Of a stretch of DNA of 24,192 nucleotides, positions 14,413-20,175 are shown one piece after another (position 1 is the first letter of the stretch; every line of letters begins with the position of its first letter). The notes beneath the pieces were generated by a model that was not told where the DNA came from, did not search any database, and saw nothing but the letters and a program-made list of their open reading frames with translations. The position numbers were made by a program, and so were the translations under genes. The stretch spans positions 1-24,192 of the forward strand of contig JAYTCQ010000108.1 in NCBI GenBank assembly GCA_043736395.1. Reading direction: 5' to 3'. The stretch is from JAFDVL01 sp043736395 (GTDB lineage: Bacteria > Acidobacteriota > Blastocatellia > RBC074).

Positions 14413-15810
14413 ATGGCTCAAAAACACCGAAATATTCCTTTTCTAACGCGTCGTGAATTATTGCGTGTTGGCGGCATCAGCTTAGTCGGCGGCTATCTGA
14501 ATGCCTTTCAACCGATCAATGTGCGAGCCGCACAGAAAGCTCAGCCAAAAGCCACAGCGCGTCAAGTACTCTTCCTGAACCTCGACGGCGGGATGAGTCA
14601 GGTGGATTCGCTTGATGTCAAAGAAGGCGCGTGGACGCCGAATTATTTCGACATCCGCAGTTATAAAAACGACCTGAAATTACCGTCTGGCGTCTTCAAA
14701 AATTTGCCAGATGTATTGGATAAAATTACCGTCGTACGCTCTATGAGCGCGTGGGATGTCGTTCACGGGCGCGCGCAATATTATATTCAAACCGGGCATC
14801 CGCTGAATCTGGCTTTGGCGAAAGAAATTCCTGCGCTTGGCGCGGTCGTATGTCATGAGCTGGCTTCGCAGCGTAAAGATTCCGATTCGCTGCCCGCCTA
14901 CATTGCAATGAATTTAGCCGGAAATCAGGCGGGGCTGATCAATCAGGGATTTATGTCAGCGGAATTTGGCCCGATGAGTTTGGCGGTTGGGGATGCGCCT
15001 CCGAATCTGACTCCGCAACCCGGGATGGAAGAAACTTTCAAACGGCGTTGGGAGCGGTTGCAAAAATTGGATAATTCTTTGCGAACCTCGGGCGGTCATC
15101 CGGATCGCAGCTTTGCTGATTATCAGGATTATTACAAAGGCGCGTACGCGATTATGAATGATCCGCGTGTGCCAGCCGTGATGACGATTACGGATGAAGA
15201 CAAAAAACGCTACGGCAATAGTTCGATCGGAAACAGCTTGATTCTGGCGCGAAATTTATTCAAAGCCGATGCCGGAACGCGCTTCATTATGGCGAGCCAC
15301 GGCGGCTGGGATCATCACGGAAATATTTACAAAGAAGGCACGCGCAATCACGTAGTCCTGATGAAAGAACTGGATGTCGCGTACAGCAATTTACTTAAAG
15401 ATATGGACAGCATTCCGTCGAAATATACGCCCGGAAAAACGCTGCTTGATGACACGCTGATTATTTGCATGAGCGAATTCGGACGCACTCCCGGAGCGAT
15501 CAGCGAAACGCGCAAAGGCCGTGAACATTACATGCAAGTGAATTGTGGGATGATGGCTGGCGGCGGCATTCGTCGCGGTCAAGTAATGGGCAAGACAGAC
15601 GACGCTGGCGGAACGATTACAGATTTTGGCTGGAGCGCAAAACGCCCGATTTATATGGAAGATATTGCCTGCACAATTTATTCAGCGCTTGGAATTGATT
15701 GGACGAAATCTGTCCAGAACACTCCTTCGGGACGCGCGTTTCATTACATAGAAAATGCTTCGGGGACGAAATATGTTAACTTCCAACCTGTGGCCGAATT
15801 CTTTGAATAA
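14413..15810 (+). CDS. Tat-exported DUF1501 protein
   Basis: A 465-residue protein of the DUF1501 family, which I recall as belonging to the alkaline-phosphatase-like superfamily; its reaction is unknown. The N-terminus is a Tat signal: TRRELLRVGG (R13-R14), then a moderate hydrophobic stretch. Family landmarks in order: FLNLDGGMSQVDSLDVKEG (about 54-72), MASHGGWDHHGNIYKEG (about 296-312), ICMSEFGRTPG (about 352-362), and GREHYMQVNCGMMAGGG with GQVMGKTDDAGG (about 370-400). The conserved Asp, His and Glu of these motifs could bind metal, as in the superfamily. The ATG at 14413 has GAGGT overlapping the stop of the upstream gene. DUF1501 genes typically sit next to DUF1549/DUF1553 genes, as here, so the two products are likely partners. 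Confidence 0.92.
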   Translation: MAQKHRNIPFLTRRELLRVGGISLVGGYLNAFQPINVRAAQKAQPKATARQVLFLNLDGGMSQVDSLDVKEGAWTPNYFDIRSYKNDLKLPSGVFKNLPDVLDKITVVRSMSAWDVVHGRAQYYIQTGHPLNLALAKEIPALGAVVCHELASQRKDSDSLPAYIAMNLAGNQAGLINQGFMSAEFGPMSLAVGDAPPNLTPQPGMEETFKRRWERLQKLDNSLRTSGGHPDRSFADYQDYYKGAYAIMNDPRVPAVMTITDEDKKRYGNSSIGNSLILARNLFKADAGTRFIMASHGGWDHHGNIYKEGTRNHVVLMKELDVAYSNLLKDMDSIPSKYTPGKTLLDDTLIICMSEFGRTPGAISETRKGREHYMQVNCGMMAGGGIRRGQVMGKTDDAGGTITDFGWSAKRPIYMEDIACTIYSALGIDWTKSVQNTPSGRAFHYIENASGTKYVNFQPVAEFFE

Positions 15811-15853
15811 CAGATGCATACAGGTGAGAAGGTCACAAAGCGTGGAGTGCCGC

Positions 15854-15882
15854 TTGACTTTTGCTAGCGGCGGTTAATAATT
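15854..15882 (+). promoter_or_regulatory. Candidate promoter before the gluconate-dehydrogenase-like gene
   Basis: TTGACT (15854-15859) is followed by the A/T-rich TTAATAATT; depending on the spacer (15-17 nt) the -10 reads TAATAA or ATAATT. It lies in the 126-bp gap after the DUF1501 gene and suggests a separate transcription unit. Confidence 0.3.
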
Positions 15883-15924
15883 AGCTAGTTATCCGTTCTC
15901 AAAAAACTTATCAATTCAGTGGAA

Positions 15925-15930
15925 AAGGAA
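15925..15930 (+). promoter_or_regulatory. Shine-Dalgarno deciding the start at 15937
   Basis: AAGGAA lies 6 nt before the ATG at 15937. A GTG in frame at 15919 overlaps this region and has no ribosome site of its own. The ATG also gives a well-formed Tat signal. Confidence 0.6.
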
Positions 15931-15936
15931 AAAGTT

Positions 15937-16530
15937 ATGTCTGAAGAAAATAACAATATTAATCGCCGAGAGGCTTTGCGCGGAATTGCGACCAGCATCG
16001 GAGTTGGAGCCAGTTTGCCAATTTTAGGGCAGCGAGCTTTAGCCGAAGAAGAGCACAAACATAATCATGCTCCAGCGAAAACTGCGCAGGCGAAATCCAC
16101 TGCACCAAAATTTTTCACGGCTGCTGAGATGGCTGCTTTGGGTGAAATCTCTGAATTGATTATTCCCACGGATGAACGCTCTGGTGGAGCGAAAGCTGCT
16201 GGCGTCCCTGCCTTCATTGATCTGATGATCAGTGAATCGCCCGCTGAACAGAAAAAAGCCTGGCGCGATGGCTTAGCCGCGATGGATGCCAAAGCTGGTG
16301 GATCATTCGTCAAAGCAGGCAAAGATAAGCAAATTGCGGTCTTGACGGAGATCAGCAAAAATGAAATGAAGCCTTCGACAGTGGAAGAAAAATTCTTCAA
16401 ATCCGTTAAGAACATGACGATTGATGGATATTACACTTCCAAAATTGGCATTCACGACGAGCTGAAATACAAAGGAAATACTTATTTGAAAGAGTTCAAA
16501 GGGTGTACGCATCCTGAGCATCAACAATAG
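15937..16530 (+). CDS. Tat-exported gluconate 2-dehydrogenase subunit 3 family protein
   Basis: A 197-residue protein whose N-terminus is a Tat signal: NRREALRGIATSIGVGASLP with R10-R11 and a likely cut at ALA|EEE (residue 36). A His-rich segment (EEEHKHNHAP) follows. The body has FFTAAEMAALGEISELIIPT and GGAKAAGVPAFIDLMI, the hallmark of the gluconate 2-dehydrogenase subunit 3 family, then GLAAMDAKAGGSFVKAGK and a C-terminal FFKSVKNMTIDGYYTSKIG. In characterised complexes this small subunit accompanies a GMC-type flavoprotein and a cytochrome. No such large subunit is adjacent here: upstream is DUF1501 and downstream is ndk after a terminator. It may serve an enzyme encoded elsewhere, or work with the DUF1549/1501 pair; both are guesses. 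Confidence 0.85.
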   Translation: MSEENNNINRREALRGIATSIGVGASLPILGQRALAEEEHKHNHAPAKTAQAKSTAPKFFTAAEMAALGEISELIIPTDERSGGAKAAGVPAFIDLMISESPAEQKKAWRDGLAAMDAKAGGSFVKAGKDKQIAVLTEISKNEMKPSTVEEKFFKSVKNMTIDGYYTSKIGIHDELKYKGNTYLKEFKGCTHPEHQQ

Positions 16531-16557
16531 GCTTGCTCGCTCTTTGTCACGAATTCC

Positions 16558-16574
16558 TGTCCGTTCGACGGACA
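16558..16574 (+). terminator. Short hairpin after the gluconate-dehydrogenase-like gene
   Basis: TGTCCGT (16558-16564) and ACGGACA (16568-16574) form a 7-bp stem with a TCG loop, followed within five bases by a run of T. Weaker than the next hairpin; probably part of a tandem terminator. Confidence 0.5.
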
Positions 16575-16586
16575 ACATTTTTTGAG

Positions 16587-16614
16587 CCTCGTATCAACCG
16601 ATGCGAGGTTTTTT
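16587..16614 (+). terminator. Rho-independent terminator
   Basis: CCTCGTATC (16587-16595) pairs with GATGCGAGG (16600-16608) with one G-U wobble and an AACC tetraloop, followed directly by TTTTTT and more T-rich sequence. Form and place, 57 nt after the stop at 16530, fit an intrinsic terminator well. Confidence 0.85.
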
Positions 16615-16625
16615 CTTTTAAGAGA

Positions 16626-16738
16626 GGTCTTTGGGCTTGGATTATTGATCTTTGGTTTGTCGTTCATCGTTAAAATTTTCTGCTGAAGCAAATTTCTGAT
16701 GGAGCGAACCAAAGACCCAAATCCAAAGCCCAAAGACC
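16626..16738. repeat. Palindromic element of 7-bp quasi-repeats, 5' of ndk
   Basis: Two arms of about 35 nt, 16626-16660 and 16704-16738, are inverted copies with several mismatches and a one-base shift; both begin or end in GGTCTTTGGGC or its complement. The right arm, read on the minus strand, is a run of four heptamers of the form TCTTTGG or near variants. The 43-nt loop is A/T-rich. It lies between the terminator and the ndk ribosome site, so it forms part of the leader or promoter region. An ATG inside the right arm (16699) is in frame with ndk and produces a spurious N-terminal extension. Confidence 0.75.
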
Positions 16739-16749
16739 AAATGAAAACC

Positions 16750-16755
16750 AAGGAG
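16750..16755 (+). promoter_or_regulatory. Shine-Dalgarno of ndk
   Basis: AAGGAG lies 12 nt before the ATG at 16768. The spacing is on the long side, but it is the only good site and the protein starting there has the family's normal N-terminus (MTFAIIKPDAV). Confidence 0.6.
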
Positions 16756-16767
16756 AGTTTACATAAA

Positions 16768-17181
16768 ATGAGCATGACATTTGCAATTATCAAACCTGAT
16801 GCCGTGAAAGCCGGTAACACTGGAAATATTATTCAGTGCATCAATGACCACGGCTTCAAAATTCGCGCGATGAAATTAATGCATATGAGCAAAGGCGTCG
16901 CCGAAGGCTTTTACGCCGTTCACAAAGATCGTCCGTTTTTTGGCGAATTAGTTGAATTTATGACCAGCGGCCCCAGCGTCGTAATGGCTTTGGAAAAAGA
17001 CAACGCAATGCAGGAATGGCGTGATTTGATGGGACCGACCGACGCGACAAAAGCTCCAAAAGGAACGATTCGCGGCGACTTCGGAACCAGCATGGGCGAG
17101 AACGCTTCGCACGGTTCTGATTCAGATGAAAACGCGAAAATTGAATTAAGTTACTTTTTTAACGCAACAGAATTTTGTTAA
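16768..17181 (+). CDS. ndk: Nucleoside diphosphate kinase
   Basis: Transfers the gamma-phosphate from ATP to nucleoside diphosphates through a phospho-histidine, balancing NTP and dNTP pools in the cytoplasm. The 137-residue protein begins MSMTFAIIKPDAVKAG (Lys9 and the IKPDAV signature) and contains NASHGSDSDENAKIE with catalytic His115. Length is normal for the family. The open frame extends upstream to 16699, but those 23 residues are encoded by a palindromic repeat and lie before the only good ribosome site, so I place the start at 16768. The gene is flanked on both sides by palindromes made of heptamer repeats: 16626-16738 before it and 17184-17251 just after its stop. It has a terminator upstream and is probably monocistronic. 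Confidence 0.96.
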   Translation: MSMTFAIIKPDAVKAGNTGNIIQCINDHGFKIRAMKLMHMSKGVAEGFYAVHKDRPFFGELVEFMTSGPSVVMALEKDNAMQEWRDLMGPTDATKAPKGTIRGDFGTSMGENASHGSDSDENAKIELSYFFNATEFC

Positions 17182-17183
17182 GA

Positions 17184-17251
17184 AGATGCTGGATGTTAGA
17201 TGCTAGATGCTGGGTTTCGTCCTAACATCTGGCATCTGACATCCAGCATCT
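17184..17251. repeat. 68-bp hairpin of 7-bp quasi-repeats between ndk and the ABC ATPase
   Basis: Two 31-nt arms, 17184-17214 and 17221-17251, match at 27 of 31 positions around the loop TTTCGT. Each arm consists of four consecutive heptamers of the form GATGYYR, starting AGATGCTGGATG. The hairpin starts 2 nt after the ndk stop codon and ends 7 nt before the ABC ATPase start codon. It could act as a terminator or as mRNA 3'-end protection for ndk, although only a short ATTTT follows, and it would block ribosome access to the ABC gene. It is unrelated in sequence to the 16626 element but has the same build. Confidence 0.85.
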
Positions 17252-17258
17252 ACATTTT

Positions 17259-17927
17259 ATGCCTCTCCTCTCCGCCCACAACGTCATCAAAAAATATGAA
17301 ATGGGAAGCGAAACGGTTCATGCGTTGAATGGTGTTTCCGTCGCTATCGAACCCGGTGAATTTGTCGCCATCCTCGGCACGAGCGGTTCAGGGAAATCTA
17401 CGTTATTGAATTTGTTCGGCGGTCTGGATCGCCCGGATTCGGGAGAAATTTGTTTTGACGGAAAAAATATCGCGCCATATTCATCGTACGAAATGTCGCG
17501 GTATCGGCTGAAAAATGTGGGAATGATTTTTCAAAGCTTCAATCTGATTCCGACGATGACAGCATGTGAAAATGTTTCGCTCGCGCTGGCTTTTGCCGGA
17601 ATGAAACAAAGCGAGCGGCTGGAACGTTCGACAGAAATGTTGGCGCAAATCGGACTAGGCGAGCGAACTGAACATCGTCCCTCAGAACTTTCCGGCGGAG
17701 AACAACAACGCGTTTCGATAGCTCGCGCTTTGGCGAATGATCCGCAAGTTTTATTAGCCGATGAACCAACGGGGAATTTAGATAGCGCACGCGCCACTGA
17801 GATTTTAGGATTGCTTAAAGAAATGCAACAAGCCGGAAAAACAATTGTGATTGTCACGCACGATCAGGAATTGGCGGGCAAATTTGCAGATCGAATAATT
17901 CGATTAAAAGATGGGAAACTCACGTAA
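17259..17927 (+). CDS. ABC transporter ATPase, MacB/LolD type
   Basis: The ATP-hydrolysing subunit of a MacB/LolD/FtsE-class ABC system, 222 residues, at the cytoplasmic face of the inner membrane. Walker A GTSGSGKS is at 40-47, the Q-loop Gln is at about 92, the signature LSGGEQQRVSIARAL starts at 144, Walker B VLLADE ends at 169, and the H-loop is His201 in VTHD. The pattern PTGNLDS after Walker B is typical for this class. The start codon at 17259 has no visible Shine-Dalgarno: a 68-bp hairpin ends 7 nt upstream. A small membrane protein gene follows after 17 nt and then the permease, so the three form an exporter operon. No MacA-like adaptor or outer-membrane channel gene is in the window, and the substrate is unknown. 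Confidence 0.94.
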   Translation: MPLLSAHNVIKKYEMGSETVHALNGVSVAIEPGEFVAILGTSGSGKSTLLNLFGGLDRPDSGEICFDGKNIAPYSSYEMSRYRLKNVGMIFQSFNLIPTMTACENVSLALAFAGMKQSERLERSTEMLAQIGLGERTEHRPSELSGGEQQRVSIARALANDPQVLLADEPTGNLDSARATEILGLLKEMQQAGKTIVIVTHDQELAGKFADRIIRLKDGKLT

Positions 17928-17944
17928 TTATTTAAAGGTTTCCG

Positions 17945-18244
17945 ATGATTTATCTAGTAGGTTTCGTGATTGCCGTTCTTGTGATTTTTAATCTTTACGT
18001 TTCAATAAAAGTACTACGAGATGGTTTTAGTACGCGAACACAAAAACTCCTGCAATTGGGCTTTATTTGGCTTTTACCTATTATTGGTGGAGTAATCGCA
18101 TCAAGCCTTGTTGGTGGAACCGGGCACCCTACAGTTGATTTATCAAGTGGTAAGGCGATGGAATTTGAAGATTACTGGCGTTCGCCACTTGATGGTGAAA
18201 CTTCTGCTACCGACCATTCTACTTCTGATCATTCTTGTGATTGA
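17945..18244 (+). CDS. Small two-helix membrane protein in the ABC operon
   Basis: A 99-residue protein I cannot name with certainty. Residues 1-20 (MIYLVGFVIAVLVIFNLYVS) and about 37-58 (LLQLGFIWLLPIIGGVIASS) are membrane segments with a short basic loop between (KVLRDGFSTRTQK). The Q..FIWLLPIIGG pattern is reminiscent of the membrane segments of PLDc_N-type small proteins. The tail is soluble and ends DHSTSDHSCD, rich in Asp, His and Ser, which could bind metal. AAAGGT stands 5 nt before the ATG. It starts 17 nt after the ATPase stop and ends 3 nt before the permease start, so it is cotranscribed and coupled. Usual MacB-like operons have ATPase and permease adjacent; the insertion suggests an accessory subunit or a recently acquired gene. 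Function unknown. Confidence 0.8.
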   Translation: MIYLVGFVIAVLVIFNLYVSIKVLRDGFSTRTQKLLQLGFIWLLPIIGGVIASSLVGGTGHPTVDLSSGKAMEFEDYWRSPLDGETSATDHSTSDHSCD

Positions 18245-18247
18245 GTT

Positions 18248-19768
18248 ATGAATCTAACCGACCTACTAGCTCTTGCCCTTCGCAATCTTCGCCAAGCGAA
18301 ATTGCGTACTGCGCTCACCGTGATGGGTGTGGTTGTCGGCGTAGCGGCGATCATCACGATGGTTAGTTTCGGTTTGGGATTACAAAATAACATCATCACA
18401 AATGCGCTGGCACGATTAGAAATTTTTACGACGATTACGGTTTCGGGCGTCAACGTAGATGCACTGCTGGAAATGAATGAATCGAGAACTCCTTTTGATG
18501 AAGATGAAGAAAAGCAGGTTTCACCGACTCCGACGCCAAGTGTTAGTCCGTTGCCATTTCCAACTCCTGAGCCGCGCCGGATTTTAGATGAAGCTGCATT
18601 GAGCGAAATTGAAAAAATTGCTGGTGTGAAATACGCGGTTCCGAATATAAATTATACGGGTTACTTGCGCTTCGAAAATCGTACGCGGCGACGAACCGTG
18701 AGTGGAGCATTCGCCAATCTCGAACGCGTTCCCGGCTTCAAAAAGTTTTTGGCAGGAAAAGGCTTCAGCGGCGATGATGCAGAGGAAATCATCGTCAATG
18801 AAAACTTCGCGCAGGGCTTTACGCAACCGCGCCAGCGCGAACGTCGCGGACCTTTTGCCAATCTGGAAAAACCGGATAAAAGTGATGAAGAACGCGCCGC
18901 CGCCGCTGAGAAATTACTCGGAAAAGAAATTGTTATCTTGACGCTCAAAGGCAATGAAATCGCACCTTCCAGCATTTTTGGCATTCCGCTGTTGAATGCT
19001 CCAAGTCAGGAAAATAACAAAAATTCTAAGACTGATCTTGATAATAAATTTGATCGCCACGTCTTCAAAATTGTCGGCGTACTTCCGAATGAGCAGCGCA
19101 ATTTCAATCCGTTCGGCGGGCTGTCCGGCTTACTGATTCCGATCGAACAGGCGAAACGTTTTGCCGAGAGCAATCAGGATTCCATGTCGCAAATGGGAGC
19201 GGCACTGGTTGGCGATGCTGGATACCGCCAAGTCACAGTGCAAGTCGTAGACCCTACGCAAACGCAGATCGTTCATACAGAGCTGAAAAAACGCGGCTTC
19301 AATTTATTTCCGCTGCCGAATCTCGACGAAATTAAACGTGTATTTCTATTCATCAATGGAGCCTTGGCGTTGATTGGCGGGATTGCCTTGCTGGTCGCTT
19401 CGTTTGGAATTTCGAATACGATGATTATGTCCATCCGCGAACGGACGCGCGAGATTGGGATCATGAAAGCCATTGGCGGATCGGACGGCGAGATCATGAA
19501 AATCTTTTTCTTTGAAGCTTGTCTGATTGGATTTATGGGCGGATTGTTTGGCGTCTTGATTGGCTGGGGACTGACGAGCATCGCGAATCCATTGGTGAAT
19601 AAATACATCGTGAAATCGGCGACAACGTACATTCAATTTTTTTCGATTCCCTGGTATTTGTGGATTGGAGCGATTTTGTTTGCCATCCTGATTGCGTTGC
19701 TGGCGGCACTTTATCCCGCTTCACAGGCAGCGCGTGTTGATCCAATTAAGGCGCTGCGACACGACTAA
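18248..19768 (+). CDS. ABC transporter permease, MacB/FtsX type
   Basis: The membrane subunit that pairs with the ATPase encoded at 17259, 506 residues. The N-terminus LALRNLRQAKLRTALTVMGV leads into membrane helix 1 (about 22-42). A large extracytoplasmic MacB_PCD-like domain follows (about 46-365). Helices 2-4 lie near 370-395, 420-450 and 470-495; the FtsX domain has SFGISNTMIMSIRERTREIG and MKAIGGSDGEIM, and the C-terminus LAALYPASQAARVDPIKALR is the classic ending. The periplasmic domain carries a Pro/Thr-rich linker near 91-110 (VSPTPTPSVSPLPFP) after an acidic DEDEEK stretch. MacB-type permeases move substrates such as lipopeptides, macrolides or lipoproteins by mechanotransmission, usually with a MacA adaptor not found here. 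The start follows the upstream stop by 3 nt; the ribosome site is weak, so coupling is likely. Confidence 0.93.
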   Translation: MNLTDLLALALRNLRQAKLRTALTVMGVVVGVAAIITMVSFGLGLQNNIITNALARLEIFTTITVSGVNVDALLEMNESRTPFDEDEEKQVSPTPTPSVSPLPFPTPEPRRILDEAALSEIEKIAGVKYAVPNINYTGYLRFENRTRRRTVSGAFANLERVPGFKKFLAGKGFSGDDAEEIIVNENFAQGFTQPRQRERRGPFANLEKPDKSDEERAAAAEKLLGKEIVILTLKGNEIAPSSIFGIPLLNAPSQENNKNSKTDLDNKFDRHVFKIVGVLPNEQRNFNPFGGLSGLLIPIEQAKRFAESNQDSMSQMGAALVGDAGYRQVTVQVVDPTQTQIVHTELKKRGFNLFPLPNLDEIKRVFLFINGALALIGGIALLVASFGISNTMIMSIRERTREIGIMKAIGGSDGEIMKIFFFEACLIGFMGGLFGVLIGWGLTSIANPLVNKYIVKSATTYIQFFSIPWYLWIGAILFAILIALLAALYPASQAARVDPIKALRHD

Positions 19769-19770
19769 AA

Positions 19771-19963
19771 TCGTAGCACAACCAGCCATGGTTGTGACCG
19801 CCTTTGCAAAAGGCGAATCTATTTCTCTATCACAGACTTGGTGGCGACCTGATTTTTATCTGGCTGCATGTTTATCGTGACGATCAAAATCTGAGTAATG
19901 TGAGAGATTAGCTTTTTTGCTACGGCAAAAAAGCTGTCGCAACCATGGCTGGTTACGCTACGA
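19771..19963. repeat. 193-bp element with 31-bp terminal inverted repeats
   Basis: The left arm 19771-19801 and right arm 19933-19963 match at 27 of 31 positions; both contain AACCAGCCATGGTTG or its complement and end in TCGTAGC. The core of each arm is itself nearly palindromic. The element begins 2 nt after the permease stop codon. Inside are small hairpins: CGCCTT/AAGGCG at 19800-19816 and a perfect 11-bp stem at 19910-19935. No open frame of note and no transposase, so a MITE-like or REP-pair element is likely. I see no convincing target-site duplication. It opens the 407-bp non-coding stretch 19769-20175, which also holds the hairpins at 19961 and 20096. Confidence 0.78.
19910..19935. 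repeat. Perfect 11-bp hairpin inside the 19771 element
   Basis: AGCTTTTTTGC (19910-19920) and GCAAAAAAGCT (19925-19935) around the loop TACG. On the plus strand no T-tract follows beyond the stem itself. It might serve as a bidirectional terminator after the ABC operon, but it belongs structurally to the repeat element. Confidence 0.6.
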
Positions 19964-20008
19964 GAGCGGTGCGATAAATTGCGCTACATTTTTATTGCAC
20001 CGCTCTCG
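19961..20008. repeat. Perfect 12-bp inverted repeat next to the 19771 element
   Basis: CGAGAGCGGTGC (19961-19972) and GCACCGCTCTCG (19997-20008) enclose a 24-nt A/T-rich loop containing GCGCTAC. It overlaps the last bases of the right arm of the preceding element, so the two may be one composite structure. It lies about 170 nt upstream of fdhA. Confidence 0.7.
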
Positions 20009-20095
20009 ACTTACATCGAATCTCTCGCTACTATTCCCCCACCGAAAACAAAAGATTTTTTTAGAGATAGCAGACACGGATTGCAAATTTTTTTG

Positions 20096-20121
20096 GAGTC
20101 ACAACTGCGGGGCAGTGACTC
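20096..20121 (+). promoter_or_regulatory. Hairpin in the fdhA leader
   Basis: GAGTCAC (20096-20102) and GTGACTC (20115-20121) form a perfect 7-bp stem around a 12-nt G-rich loop, followed by TTTCTTC. It lies 54 nt upstream of the fdhA start. The form would suit an attenuator or short terminator ahead of the gene, or a dyad operator for a repressor; I cannot tell which. Confidence 0.4.
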
Positions 20122-20175
20122 TTTCTTCAACCGCTCCGCCCAAACTCTATCCATCAATTTTAGGAGGCAATAGCT

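Noticed and set aside
15919..15936. GTG start for the gluconate-dehydrogenase-like gene
   Set aside because: No Shine-Dalgarno precedes it, while AAGGAA lies before the ATG at 15937, which gives a proper Tat signal.
16699..16767. N-terminal extension of ndk by 23 residues
   Set aside because: It is encoded by the right arm of a palindromic repeat, has no ribosome site, and the family starts at MTFAIIKPDAV; AAGGAG lies before 16768.
17184..17251. CRISPR-like array, because of repeated short units
   Set aside because: The units are 7 bp and contiguous, with no spacers, and no cas gene is present.
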